Source: Methanosarcinaceae archaeon (GTDB lineage Archaea > Halobacteriota > Methanosarcinia > Methanosarcinales > Methanosarcinaceae). From it: a stretch of 6,617 nt of DNA. A program made the translations under genes and the position numbers. The notes beneath the pieces were generated by a model that saw only the letters and a list, made by a program, of their open reading frames with translations, did not search any database and was not told where the DNA came from. Within the stretch, counting starts at the first letter, position 1. Each line of letters starts with the position of its first letter. The DNA lies in assembly GCA_030609665.1 (NCBI GenBank), contig JAUWBW010000106.1:1-6617 (forward strand), written 5' to 3'. This document shows positions 1-4,730 of this stretch, piece after piece.

Positions 1-189
1 AGCGATTTTCCACACAAAGAATACATGCGCATAATCTTTATGTACTAGTAATGTTATTCAAAGATTCGCTTTACGTTAGTTTAAGTTTAGTATAATTGGA
101 TGTTCTTATAATTCATATTAAATGGATGTTCGAACGCAGCAATTGCGTGAGTAAGATACATTATAATACAATCTTGCGGAGGAGCATTA
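1..189. other. AT-rich leader upstream of rpl18e, no recognisable gene
   Basis: No convincing gene is visible here. Frame 1 is open from the left edge to a stop at 46-48 and frame 3 is open for about 32 codons, but neither short peptide resembles a family I know. In related archaea rpoD often lies upstream, so the first bases could be its tail, but I cannot show this. The stretch has several TATA-like patches (around 91-96, 105-112 and 160-168), a 9-bp direct repeat (97-105 and 123-131) and a small hairpin (ACGCA 134-138 with TGCGT 144-148). It ends in a strong SD, GGAGGAG at 178-184, serving rpl18e. Confidence 0.5.
97..131 (+). promoter_or_regulatory. Possible promoter/operator region of the rpl18e operon
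   Basis: Two exact copies of TGGATGTTC (97-105 and 123-131) flank an AT-rich core that holds a TATA-like CTTATAAT at 105-112. If this is the TATA box, transcription would begin near 130-135, leaving a leader of about 55 nt with the SD at 178-184. No purine-rich BRE precedes it, and the operon may instead be read from an upstream promoter, so the assignment is tentative. The 26-bp repeat spacing, about two and a half helical turns, is what is seen; regulator binding is inference. Confidence 0.25.
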
Positions 190-570
190 ATGAGTAGAAA
201 ATCTCAACAAAAGATAACAAGGAAGACTAATCCTAGGATACCTGCTTTAATTTCGGTGTTAAAGGATGCATCACGTGCAAATGATGCGCCGATCTGGAAA
301 AACATTGCGAAAAGGCTCGAAAAGCCTAGCCGTGAATATGATGCAGTGAATATGAGTACCATCAACAGGCACTCAACCGAGAACGAAGTGGTCATTGTGG
401 CTGGTAAGGTTCTTGGTGCAGGAGCACTTGGTCATGCAGTAACTGTTGTGGCACTCGGATTTAGTGGTGTGGCAGCAGAAAAGATAACCGATGTCGGAGG
501 CAAATGCCTGACGATCGAACAGATACTCGATGAAATTCCGAGTGGGTCTGGAATAAGGATTTTACAATAG
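190..570 (+). CDS. rpl18e: Large ribosomal subunit protein eL18 (L18e)
   Basis: This is a structural protein of the archaeal large ribosomal subunit, from a family shared by archaea and eukaryotes and absent from bacteria, with a uL15-like fold. The 126-residue length is normal for archaeal L18e. Recognisable parts are the basic N-terminus with KTNPRIPALI (residues 13-22), the central WKNIAKRLEKPSR stretch, the VIVAGKVLGAGAL segment, and the C-terminal GSGIRIL that closes the domain. The ATG is preceded by GGAGGAG at 178-184 with 5 nt spacing, which fixes the start. It is the first gene of a tight run with rpl13, rps9 and rpoN, the usual archaeal order, so co-transcription is expected. Nothing in it looks truncated or foreign. 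Confidence 0.96.
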   Translation: MSRKSQQKITRKTNPRIPALISVLKDASRANDAPIWKNIAKRLEKPSREYDAVNMSTINRHSTENEVVIVAGKVLGAGALGHAVTVVALGFSGVAAEKITDVGGKCLTIEQILDEIPSGSGIRILQ

Positions 571-579
571 GTGTTAAAA

Positions 580-999
580 ATGACGGTTATTGATGCAGAT
601 GGACTCATTATGGGACGGCTTGCGAGCACGGTTGCAAAACGTTTGTTGGCAGGAGAAGAGATCGGGATCGTAAATGCAGAAAAAGCAGTGGTTTCCGGTT
701 CTAAGATCACTACATTTGAAGAATACACAGAAATAAGGGAAATGGGTACACGTGAATTTGGTCCTTACTTCCCAAGACGACCTGACAGGATCCTAAAGAG
801 AACTGTACGGGGTATGCTTCCATACAAGCGATTGAGGGGAAAGGAAGCAATGGCACGATTAAAGATCCATGTTGGTATTCCATCAGATCTTAGGGATGCA
901 GAACTCATTACGGTTGAAAATGCAAACATGAACCGATTAAGTTCAAACAAGTACGTCAGACTCGGGGATATAAGCACATACTTAGGTGCAAAGTTCTAA
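580..999 (+). CDS. rpl13: Large ribosomal subunit protein uL13 (L13)
   Basis: uL13 is an rRNA-binding protein of the large subunit. The N-terminus [16 protein letters not shown] is the typical archaeal L13 opening, followed by AKRLL and the [10 protein letters not shown] segment. The central [12 protein letters not shown] and [14 protein letters not shown] stretches are also family hallmarks. I place the start at ATG 580, giving 139 residues: AGGTG at 569-573 matches the anti-SD six bases upstream, and homologues begin at this Met. A GTG at 571, directly after the rpl18e stop, would add three residues (MLK) but overlaps that SD and is less likely. It lies 9 nt after rpl18e and 12 nt before rps9, in one operon. 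Confidence 0.95.
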   Translation: MTVIDADGLIMGRLASTVAKRLLAGEEIGIVNAEKAVVSGSKITTFEEYTEIREMGTREFGPYFPRRPDRILKRTVRGMLPYKRLRGKEAMARLKIHVGIPSDLRDAELITVENANMNRLSSNKYVRLGDISTYLGAKF

Positions 1000-1011
1000 G
1001 GAGGATAATCC

Positions 1012-1419
1012 ATGGCTACCAAAATTATCAATTCATCAGGTAAGAATAAGACCGCAATTGCCCGTGCAACGATTACAAAAGGCACAGGCAGGACACGGAT
1101 AAACAAAAAACCGATCGAGATATACGACCCGGAATTTGCGAAACTCAAGATACTTGAGCCGCTTATGCTGGCAGGAGAAAATGTTGTATCCGGTATAGAT
1201 ATTAATGTAAAAGTTAGCGGAGGCGGGATCATAGGTCAGGCAAATGCAGTAAGGACTGCAATTGCAAGAGGAATTGTTGACTGGACCAATGATACCGAGA
1301 TTCGTGATGCTTTTGCAGAATATGACCGCAATTTAATTGTCAATGATTCCAGACAAAAGGAAACAAAGAAATTCGGCGGACCAGGTGCACGTGCAAGATT
1401 CCAGAAATCTTACAGGTAG
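1012..1419 (+). CDS. rps9: Small ribosomal subunit protein uS9 (S9)
   Basis: uS9 belongs to the small subunit head; in the family the extreme C-terminus reaches the peptidyl-tRNA anticodon stem-loop. The 135-residue protein shows the family features: [13 protein letters not shown] near the N-terminus, [20 protein letters not shown] in the middle, and a basic tail with [17 protein letters not shown] ending in the conserved Arg. The start is secured by AAGGAGGA at 998-1005, seven bases before the ATG. This SD overlaps the rpl13 stop codon, so translation of the two genes is likely linked. It is followed after 11 nt by rpoN, the standard archaeal arrangement. No anomalies are seen. Confidence 0.96.
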   Translation: MATKIINSSGKNKTAIARATITKGTGRTRINKKPIEIYDPEFAKLKILEPLMLAGENVVSGIDINVKVSGGGIIGQANAVRTAIARGIVDWTNDTEIRDAFAEYDRNLIVNDSRQKETKKFGGPGARARFQKSYR

Positions 1420-1430
1420 GATTTTAAAAT

Positions 1431-1619
1431 ATGATTCCAGTTCGATGTTTCACCTGTGGCAAGGTAATTTCCAGTAATTGGGAAGAATTCAAGAAACGCA
1501 CCAGTGAGGGCGAGGACTCCGCAGCAGTAATGGATGATTTAGGTCTTTCAAGATATTGTTGCAGGAGAATATTCCTGGCTCATGTAGAATTGGTTGATGT
1601 AGTAGCACCATACCAGTAA
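1431..1619 (+). CDS. rpoN: DNA-directed RNA polymerase subunit N (Rpb10-like)
   Basis: This is the small zinc-binding subunit of archaeal RNA polymerase, orthologous to eukaryotic Rpb10, which helps assemble the RpoD/RpoL platform with the large subunits. Its 62 residues match the family length. The atypical zinc motif is present: CFTCG (Cys6 and Cys9) and the adjacent pair in RYCCRR (Cys43 and Cys44). The N-terminal [11 protein letters not shown] is close to invariant in archaea. A weak SD (TAGGAT, 1417-1422) overlaps the rps9 stop, so coupling with rps9 is likely. The stop is a single base before the tRNA-Pro gene, so transcript cleavage at the tRNA 5' end would define the mRNA 3' end. This archaeal rpoN is unrelated to bacterial sigma-54. 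Confidence 0.96.
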   Translation: MIPVRCFTCGKVISSNWEEFKKRTSEGEDSAAVMDDLGLSRYCCRRIFLAHVELVDVVAPYQ

Positions 1620-1620
1620 A

Positions 1621-1726
1621 GGGACCGTAGGGTAGTCTGGACCATCCTTCGGCGTTCGGGACATTGGGCGACACATCATCCAATGCGAATAACGCCGGTA
1701 CCTGAGTTCAAATCTCAGCGGTCCCA
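1621..1726 (+). tRNA. tRNA-Pro (anticodon CGG), intron-containing
   Basis: The cloverleaf can be drawn completely. The acceptor stem pairs GGGACCG (1621-1627) with CGGTCCC (1719-1725), with A1726 as discriminator and no encoded CCA. The D arm is 1630-1648, with GGG/CCU pairing and loop G18-G19 at 1639-1640. The anticodon stem pairs CGGCG (1650-1654) with CGCCG (1693-1697). The T stem pairs CTGAG with CTCAG around loop TTCAAAT (1707-1713). Removing bases 1661-1691 gives a 7-nt anticodon loop UUCGGGA, in which U33 is followed by CGG at 1657-1659, reading proline CCG codons. The gene starts one base after the rpoN stop with no TATA box of its own, so it is probably processed out of the ribosomal-protein transcript. 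U13-U22 is unpaired, which I believe is common in archaeal tRNA-Pro. Confidence 0.93.
1661..1691 (+). other. tRNA-Pro intron with bulge-helix-bulge splice motif
   Basis: This 31-nt intron sits between tRNA positions 37 and 38, the canonical archaeal site. The junctions form a classic hBHBh' element: the anticodon stem, then a 4-bp central helix TTCG (1655-1658) with CGAA (1686-1689), then a 6-bp intron helix CATTGG (1662-1667) with CCAATG (1680-1685) around a 12-nt loop. The two 3-nt bulges are GGA (1659-1661) and TAA (1690-1692). Splicing endonuclease cuts after the second base of each bulge, here after 1660 and after 1691. The mature tRNA then has a regular 7-nt anticodon loop. Confidence 0.9.
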
Positions 1727-1746
1727 TTCCTGCTTTTTGCAGGAAT
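1726..1746 (+). terminator. Hairpin with T5 loop directly after tRNA-Pro (possible terminator)
   Basis: ATTCCTGC (1726-1733) and GCAGGAAT (1739-1746) form a perfect 8-bp stem around a TTTTT loop (1734-1738). Archaeal RNA polymerase terminates at short oligo-T stretches, so the T5 run eight bases after the tRNA end is a plausible stop for the rpl18e-to-tRNA transcript. The stem uses the discriminator base A1726, so the folded form would compete with tRNA 3' maturation. The structure is certain; its role as terminator is inference. Confidence 0.4.
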
Positions 1747-1800
1747 GCTGGTACCTATCGATAATTCACATAATTTACATTTGAATAGAATGACGACCAC

Positions 1801-1821
1801 ATTTCGGAGGGATTCCGAAAT
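1801..1821. repeat. Perfect 8-bp inverted repeat upstream of the rpoK promoter
   Basis: ATTTCGGA (1801-1808) and TCCGAAAT (1814-1821) are exact inverted copies separated by GGGAT. The palindrome ends next to the BRE/TATA element at 1822-1835. This is where an archaeal activator or repressor site would be expected, and the symmetry suits a dimeric helix-turn-helix protein. It could also form an RNA hairpin if read through from upstream. No regulator can be named from the sequence. Confidence 0.5.
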
Positions 1822-1835
1822 AAAACATTTAAATA
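1822..1835 (+). promoter_or_regulatory. BRE/TATA promoter element for rpoK-rps2
   Basis: TTTAAATA (1828-1835) is a good archaeal TATA box, preceded by the A-rich AAAACA (1822-1827) in the BRE position. Initiation would be expected about 25 bases downstream, near 1855-1860, giving a leader of about 100 nt before rpoK. It follows the putative terminator after tRNA-Pro, so rpoK and rps2 probably form a separate transcription unit. The site is predicted from consensus only. Confidence 0.5.
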
Positions 1836-1873
1836 TTGTATTAACAAAAATTACAATAATAATATAACTGGGC

Positions 1874-1936
1874 CGGATTGATCCGTTAGGGTCATATCGT
1901 TGAGCCTTATTCATTTTTACATACAGTTCTAACGGA
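1874..1936 (+). promoter_or_regulatory. Potentially structured 5' leader of rpoK
   Basis: Within the predicted leader, TCCGTTAG (1882-1889) is exactly complementary to CTAACGGA (1929-1936), and GU pairs could extend the helix inward. The helix would close a loop of roughly 35-39 nt ending about 14 nt before the rpoK SD (1950-1955). The same TCCG at 1882-1885 could instead pair with CGGA (1874-1877) in a small hairpin with loop TTGA, so the two pairings exclude each other. This could be an autoregulatory leader, but no known riboswitch or protein-binding motif is recognised. Confidence 0.3.
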
Positions 1937-1958
1937 AATTATAATTCAGGGTGATTAA

Positions 1959-2138
1959 TTGAGTAAACAAGTTTTTACCAGATATGAGCGTGCGAGAATT
2001 ATTGGTGCAAGATCACTTCAGATCTCAATGGGTGCACCCGTTTTGATAGATGATGAATCCACCGATTCATTGCACCTTGCAATGGAAGAACTGGACCGGG
2101 ATGTAATTCCGATTACGGTCAAAAGAGATAACATATAA
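1959..2138 (+). CDS. rpoK: DNA-directed RNA polymerase subunit K (Rpb6-like)
   Basis: RpoK is the archaeal counterpart of eukaryotic Rpb6 and bacterial omega, and stabilises the RNA polymerase clamp and largest subunit. The 59-residue product carries the family signature [19 protein letters not shown] (residues 9-27) followed by an acidic segment and the C-terminal DVIPITVKR. The start must be TTG at 1959: an in-frame TAA lies immediately upstream at 1956-1958, no ATG occurs before the conserved core, and GGTGAT (1950-1955) is a suitable SD. The gene is short and has a rare start codon, so automatic annotation could miss it. rps2 follows after 13 nt and is probably co-transcribed. The gene appears to have its own promoter and a long leader. 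Confidence 0.94.
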   Translation: MSKQVFTRYERARIIGARSLQISMGAPVLIDDESTDSLHLAMEELDRDVIPITVKRDNI

Positions 2139-2151
2139 TTGAGGTGAATTT

Positions 2152-2811
2152 ATGGAGATTACAGATGAAGTTGTAGAAGAAAATGTGGAAGAAAGCGTGG
2201 AAAATCCAGACGTTAATGCGGAAGTAAAAGAATCCACATCACTTATTCCTATTGATGAATACCTGGCTGCAGGAATTCATATCGGTACGCAGCAGAAAAC
2301 ACATAACATGATGAGATTTGTGTATCGTGTTCGAACTGATGGGTTATATGTTCTTGACATCCAGTCAACAGATGAACGTATCAGGCTTGCTGCAGATTTC
2401 CTTTCCAAATACGACCCGTCCAAGATCCTTGTAGTATCTGCACGCCAATATGGCCAGTATCCTGCAAAGATGTTCGCAAAAACGATCGGTGCAAAAGCGA
2501 TGGTTGGAAGATTCATTCCGGGCAAACTTACAAATCCGAATCTGGAAGGATTCTATGAACCGGATGTTATTGTTGTGACTGATCCAACAGGTGATGCACA
2601 GGTTATCAAGGAATCCGTGAACATAGGTGTTCCTGTGGTCGGACTTTGTGATACCAACAACATGACATCGAATGTTGACATGGTAATTCCTACAAACAAC
2701 AAAGGTAGGAAGGCACTGTCTCTTGTATATTGGTTACTTGCAAGAGGTGTTGCAAAGGCTAACGACATTCCGTTCAACTATGAAGTCACAGACTTCGAGC
2801 CTGGATTGTAG
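2152..2811 (+). CDS. rps2: Small ribosomal subunit protein uS2 (S2)
   Basis: uS2 (RpsB/SA family) binds the small subunit between head and body. The 219-residue protein carries the archaeal core: [17 protein letters not shown] (34-50), [41 protein letters not shown], the [11 protein letters not shown] loop, [10 protein letters not shown], and the C-terminal [17 protein letters not shown]. The first 30 residues form a low-complexity acidic extension (11 Asp/Glu, one Lys) before the core. The start is supported by GAGGTGA at 2141-2147, four bases before the ATG and three after the rpoK stop. In many archaea enolase lies between rpoK and this gene; here the two are adjacent. Confidence 0.96.
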   Translation: MEITDEVVEENVEESVENPDVNAEVKESTSLIPIDEYLAAGIHIGTQQKTHNMMRFVYRVRTDGLYVLDIQSTDERIRLAADFLSKYDPSKILVVSARQYGQYPAKMFAKTIGAKAMVGRFIPGKLTNPNLEGFYEPDVIVVTDPTGDAQVIKESVNIGVPVVGLCDTNNMTSNVDMVIPTNNKGRKALSLVYWLLARGVAKANDIPFNYEVTDFEPGL

Positions 2812-2817
2812 GGTCAT

Positions 2818-2868
2818 ATTATAATTAAATCAAAATTGTAATTAAAATTATAATTAAAATTATAATTG
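2818..2868. repeat. AT-rich 12-bp tandem repeats between rps2 and the MEMO gene
   Basis: Three contiguous 12-bp units lie at 2833-2844, 2845-2856 and 2857-2868, with consensus AAATTATAATTA and one or no differences each. A partial, out-of-phase copy (ATTATAATTA) is at 2818-2827. The motif is itself nearly palindromic around ATTATAAT. The patch begins seven bases after the rps2 stop. It may be slippage-derived, part of a termination region, or a site for a DNA-bending or chromatin protein; the sequence alone does not decide. Confidence 0.6.
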
Positions 2869-2905
2869 TAGGATAATATCTACAAGTGATTGTAGGTAGC
2901 ATACT

Positions 2906-2943
2906 ACATATATTACAGATTCCCATATCTATTATGGAGTGAT
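2906..2943 (+). promoter_or_regulatory. Possible promoter and SD of the MEMO-family gene
   Basis: CATATATTA (2907-2915) is a TATA-like element whose expected initiation point, about 25 bases downstream, falls near 2935, just before the SD GGAGTGAT (2936-2943). This SD lies 7 nt before ATG 2951 and includes the GTG at 2939, which argues against that GTG as the start. The short predicted leader suits a new transcription unit for MEMO, mvk and ipk. The TATA call is by consensus only. Confidence 0.35.
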
Positions 2944-2950
2944 CAGTAGT

Positions 2951-3748
2951 ATGAGACAACCAACAGTTGCAGGACAATTCTATCCGCTAAGCCCAAAGGC
3001 CCTTAAAAAAGAGGTCAACAGGTGCTTTAGTGGTATTGATACATCACAGCATAATGTGATCGGTGCTGTTGTACCGCATGCCGGATATATTTATTCGGGA
3101 TCGGTAGCAGCACAAGTATACGCAGTACTTCCAAAAGCAGACACTTACATTATATTGGGACCAAACCACACAGGTTTTGGATCTTTGGTGTCGGTATCAC
3201 AGGATACGTGGTCAACGCCGCTTGGGGAAGTTGAGACTGATATCGAACTTGCAAGATCACTTGCAGGCAGTATTGTGGATTTTGACGAACTTGCTCACAA
3301 CTATGAGCATTCTATTGAAGTCCAGTTACCGTTTTTGCAGCACAGGTTCGGAAACGATTTCAAGATATTGCCAATATGCATGGGATTGCAGGATGAAGAG
3401 ACTGCAGTGGAAGTAGGAAATGAAATCGCCCGTGTAGTATCGGAAAGCGGTAAAAAAGTAGTGATAATCGCATCAAGTGATTTTACTCACTATCAACCTG
3501 CTGATATTGCCCGCGATGTAGACCAGCATCTCATTGAAGCAATTCTGGATATGGACGTTCCTGAATTTTACAGGCGACGTGCTGAGAAGAATATTTCGGC
3601 ATGTGGTTATGGTCCGATCGCGGCAATGCTTACTGCGGCAGGTGCTCTTGGTGCAAAGAAGCAATCTCTTCTGAAGTATGCAACAAGTGGTGATGTGACT
3701 GGAGATATGTCTGCTGTTGTAGGATATGCAGCAATAATTGTAGAATGA
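2951..3748 (+). CDS. MEMO-family protein (MEMO1 homologue)
   Basis: This belongs to the MEMO family, which shares the fold of class III non-heme iron dioxygenases and is found in archaea, eukaryotes and some bacteria. Human MEMO1 binds metal through two His and one Cys. The equivalents appear present: VVPHAGYIYSG (His43), LGPNHTG (His73) and ISACGYGP (Cys218), with HNYEHSIEVQLPF (His120) and SSDFTHYQP (Asp177, His180) also lining the expected site. The ATG start gives 265 residues, beginning MRQPTVAGQFYP as archaeal homologues do, and is backed by GGAGTGAT at 2936-2943. The reaction and substrate in archaea are not established. Its place between rps2 and mevalonate kinase recurs in methanogens, which hints at, but does not prove, a link to isoprenoid metabolism or translation. 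Confidence 0.92.
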   Translation: MRQPTVAGQFYPLSPKALKKEVNRCFSGIDTSQHNVIGAVVPHAGYIYSGSVAAQVYAVLPKADTYIILGPNHTGFGSLVSVSQDTWSTPLGEVETDIELARSLAGSIVDFDELAHNYEHSIEVQLPFLQHRFGNDFKILPICMGLQDEETAVEVGNEIARVVSESGKKVVIIASSDFTHYQPADIARDVDQHLIEAILDMDVPEFYRRRAEKNISACGYGPIAAMLTAAGALGAKKQSLLKYATSGDVTGDMSAVVGYAAIIVE

Positions 3749-3809
3749 TGCTTGATTATGCAATTTATGGCATATTTTTAACAGGCAATTCACAAAGGAG
3801 TAATTGTTA

Positions 3810-4730
3810 ATGATAACTTGTTCTGCACCAGGGAAGATATACCTATTTGGTGAACATGCGGTGGTCTATGGTGAAAATGCCATATGCTGTGCAGTTGACC
3901 TTCGGACCCGTGTGCAGGTTGAACTTGACGAATCTGTGAGTATCAGTATAGAGTCGGTTCTTGGTAAGACCGGCATTGATCTTGATATCCATCCTTATGT
4001 TTCAGCAGTTATCAAGCGCATGAGGGAGTTTGCATCGATCGAAGGTGTCAGCATCAAGATCGATTCCGATATTCCTGTTGGTTCCGGTGTAGGCTCCTCG
4101 GCTGCTGTAACGGTTGCAACGATTGCGGCATTGAACCGGATGTTTGATTGCAATTTGACCCTTGAAGAGATTGCAAAACTCGGGCACGAGGTAGAGATTC
4201 AAGTTCAGGGTGCTGCGAGTCCCACTGATACTTATGTCAGCACAATGGGCGGTGTGGTTATGATTCCACAGCGAAAGAAACTGAAAAACATCGATTGCGG
4301 GATTGTGATCGGCAACACGAACGTGTTCTCTTCCACAAAAGAACTTGTCGCAAATGTCGCAAAACTACGGGAAAGTTATCCACAGATCATAGGTCCGGTT
4401 CTATCAGCAATAGGCAGTATGTCAGAAATTGGTGAAGAACTTGTGAACAACAGTGATTACGCAGCAGTAGGAAATTTGATGAACATAAACCATGGACTGC
4501 TTGATTCGATTGGTGTTGGCAGTATTGAACTGTCGTCACTCGTCTATGCGGCACGCAACAGTGGAGCATTTGGCGCAAAGATCACAGGTGCCGGTGGCGG
4601 TGGCTGCATGGTGGCATTGATGGATAAAGCCAAAACAGAGGCTGTTGCCGGTGCAATTGATGCAGCAGGCGGAAGTTCGATCATTACAAATGCAACAGAA
4701 CATGGTATCATAATGGAGTCAAATTCATGA
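3810..4730 (+). CDS. mvk: Mevalonate kinase
   Basis: This cytosolic GHMP-superfamily kinase phosphorylates mevalonate with ATP to (R)-5-phosphomevalonate, the committed entry to archaeal isoprenoid and lipid synthesis. The 306 residues show all three GHMP motifs: APGKIYLFGEHAVVYG near the N-terminus (Lys9, Glu15), the ATP loop PVGSGVGSSAA (89-99), and KITGAGGGGC (257-266) near the C-terminus. ASPTDT (Asp140) fits the catalytic Asp. This pattern is typical of mevalonate rather than homoserine kinase. The ATG at 3810 is chosen because GGAG (3797-3800) lies nine bases upstream; an in-frame TTG at 3804 is only three bases from that SD. The stop overlaps the ipk start (ATGA, 4727-4730), so the two are translationally coupled. 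The kinase of Methanosarcina mazei is known to resist feedback by isoprenoid diphosphates. Confidence 0.95.
   Translation: MITCSAPGKIYLFGEHAVVYGENAICCAVDLRTRVQVELDESVSISIESVLGKTGIDLDIHPYVSAVIKRMREFASIEGVSIKIDSDIPVGSGVGSSAAVTVATIAALNRMFDCNLTLEEIAKLGHEVEIQVQGAASPTDTYVSTMGGVVMIPQRKKLKNIDCGIVIGNTNVFSSTKELVANVAKLRESYPQIIGPVLSAIGSMSEIGEELVNNSDYAAVGNLMNINHGLLDSIGVGSIELSSLVYAARNSGAFGAKITGAGGGGCMVALMDKAKTEAVAGAIDAAGGSSIITNATEHGIIMESNS

Noticed and set aside
1..48. Frame-1 peptide ending at 46-48 as the tail of rpoD
   Set aside because: The 15 codons show no recognisable RpoD C-terminal feature, so it is left unassigned.
571..579. GTG at 571 as the start of rpl13
   Set aside because: It overlaps the SD AGGTG (569-573), lies flush against the rpl18e stop, and would add residues not typical of L13. 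ATG 580 fits better.
1654..1660. Alternative anticodons TCG (Arg) or GGG (Pro) in the tRNA
   Set aside because: TCG would need a G at position 32 and weaken the anticodon stem. GGG would put C instead of U at position 33. Only CGG agrees with both the stem and the bulge-helix-bulge splice sites.
2818..2868. CRISPR-like array
   Set aside because: Units are 12 bp, contiguous and without spacers. They are simple AT-rich tandem repeats.
2939..2950. GTG at 2939 as the start of the MEMO gene
   Set aside because: It is part of the SD GGAGTGAT (2936-2943). Homologues begin MRQP, as from ATG 2951.
3177..3416. 79-codon + strand reading frame inside the MEMO gene
   Set aside because: It lies wholly within the well-supported MEMO gene in another frame, and the product has no recognisable family features.
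3473..3793. Minus-strand frame of 106 codons opposite MEMO
   Set aside because: The product is rich in Cys, His and Ser in a pattern typical of antisense reading, and it lies opposite a conserved gene.
3804..3809. TTG at 3804 as the start of mvk
   Set aside because: Only three bases separate it from GGAG, and ATG 3810 gives the usual family N-terminus.
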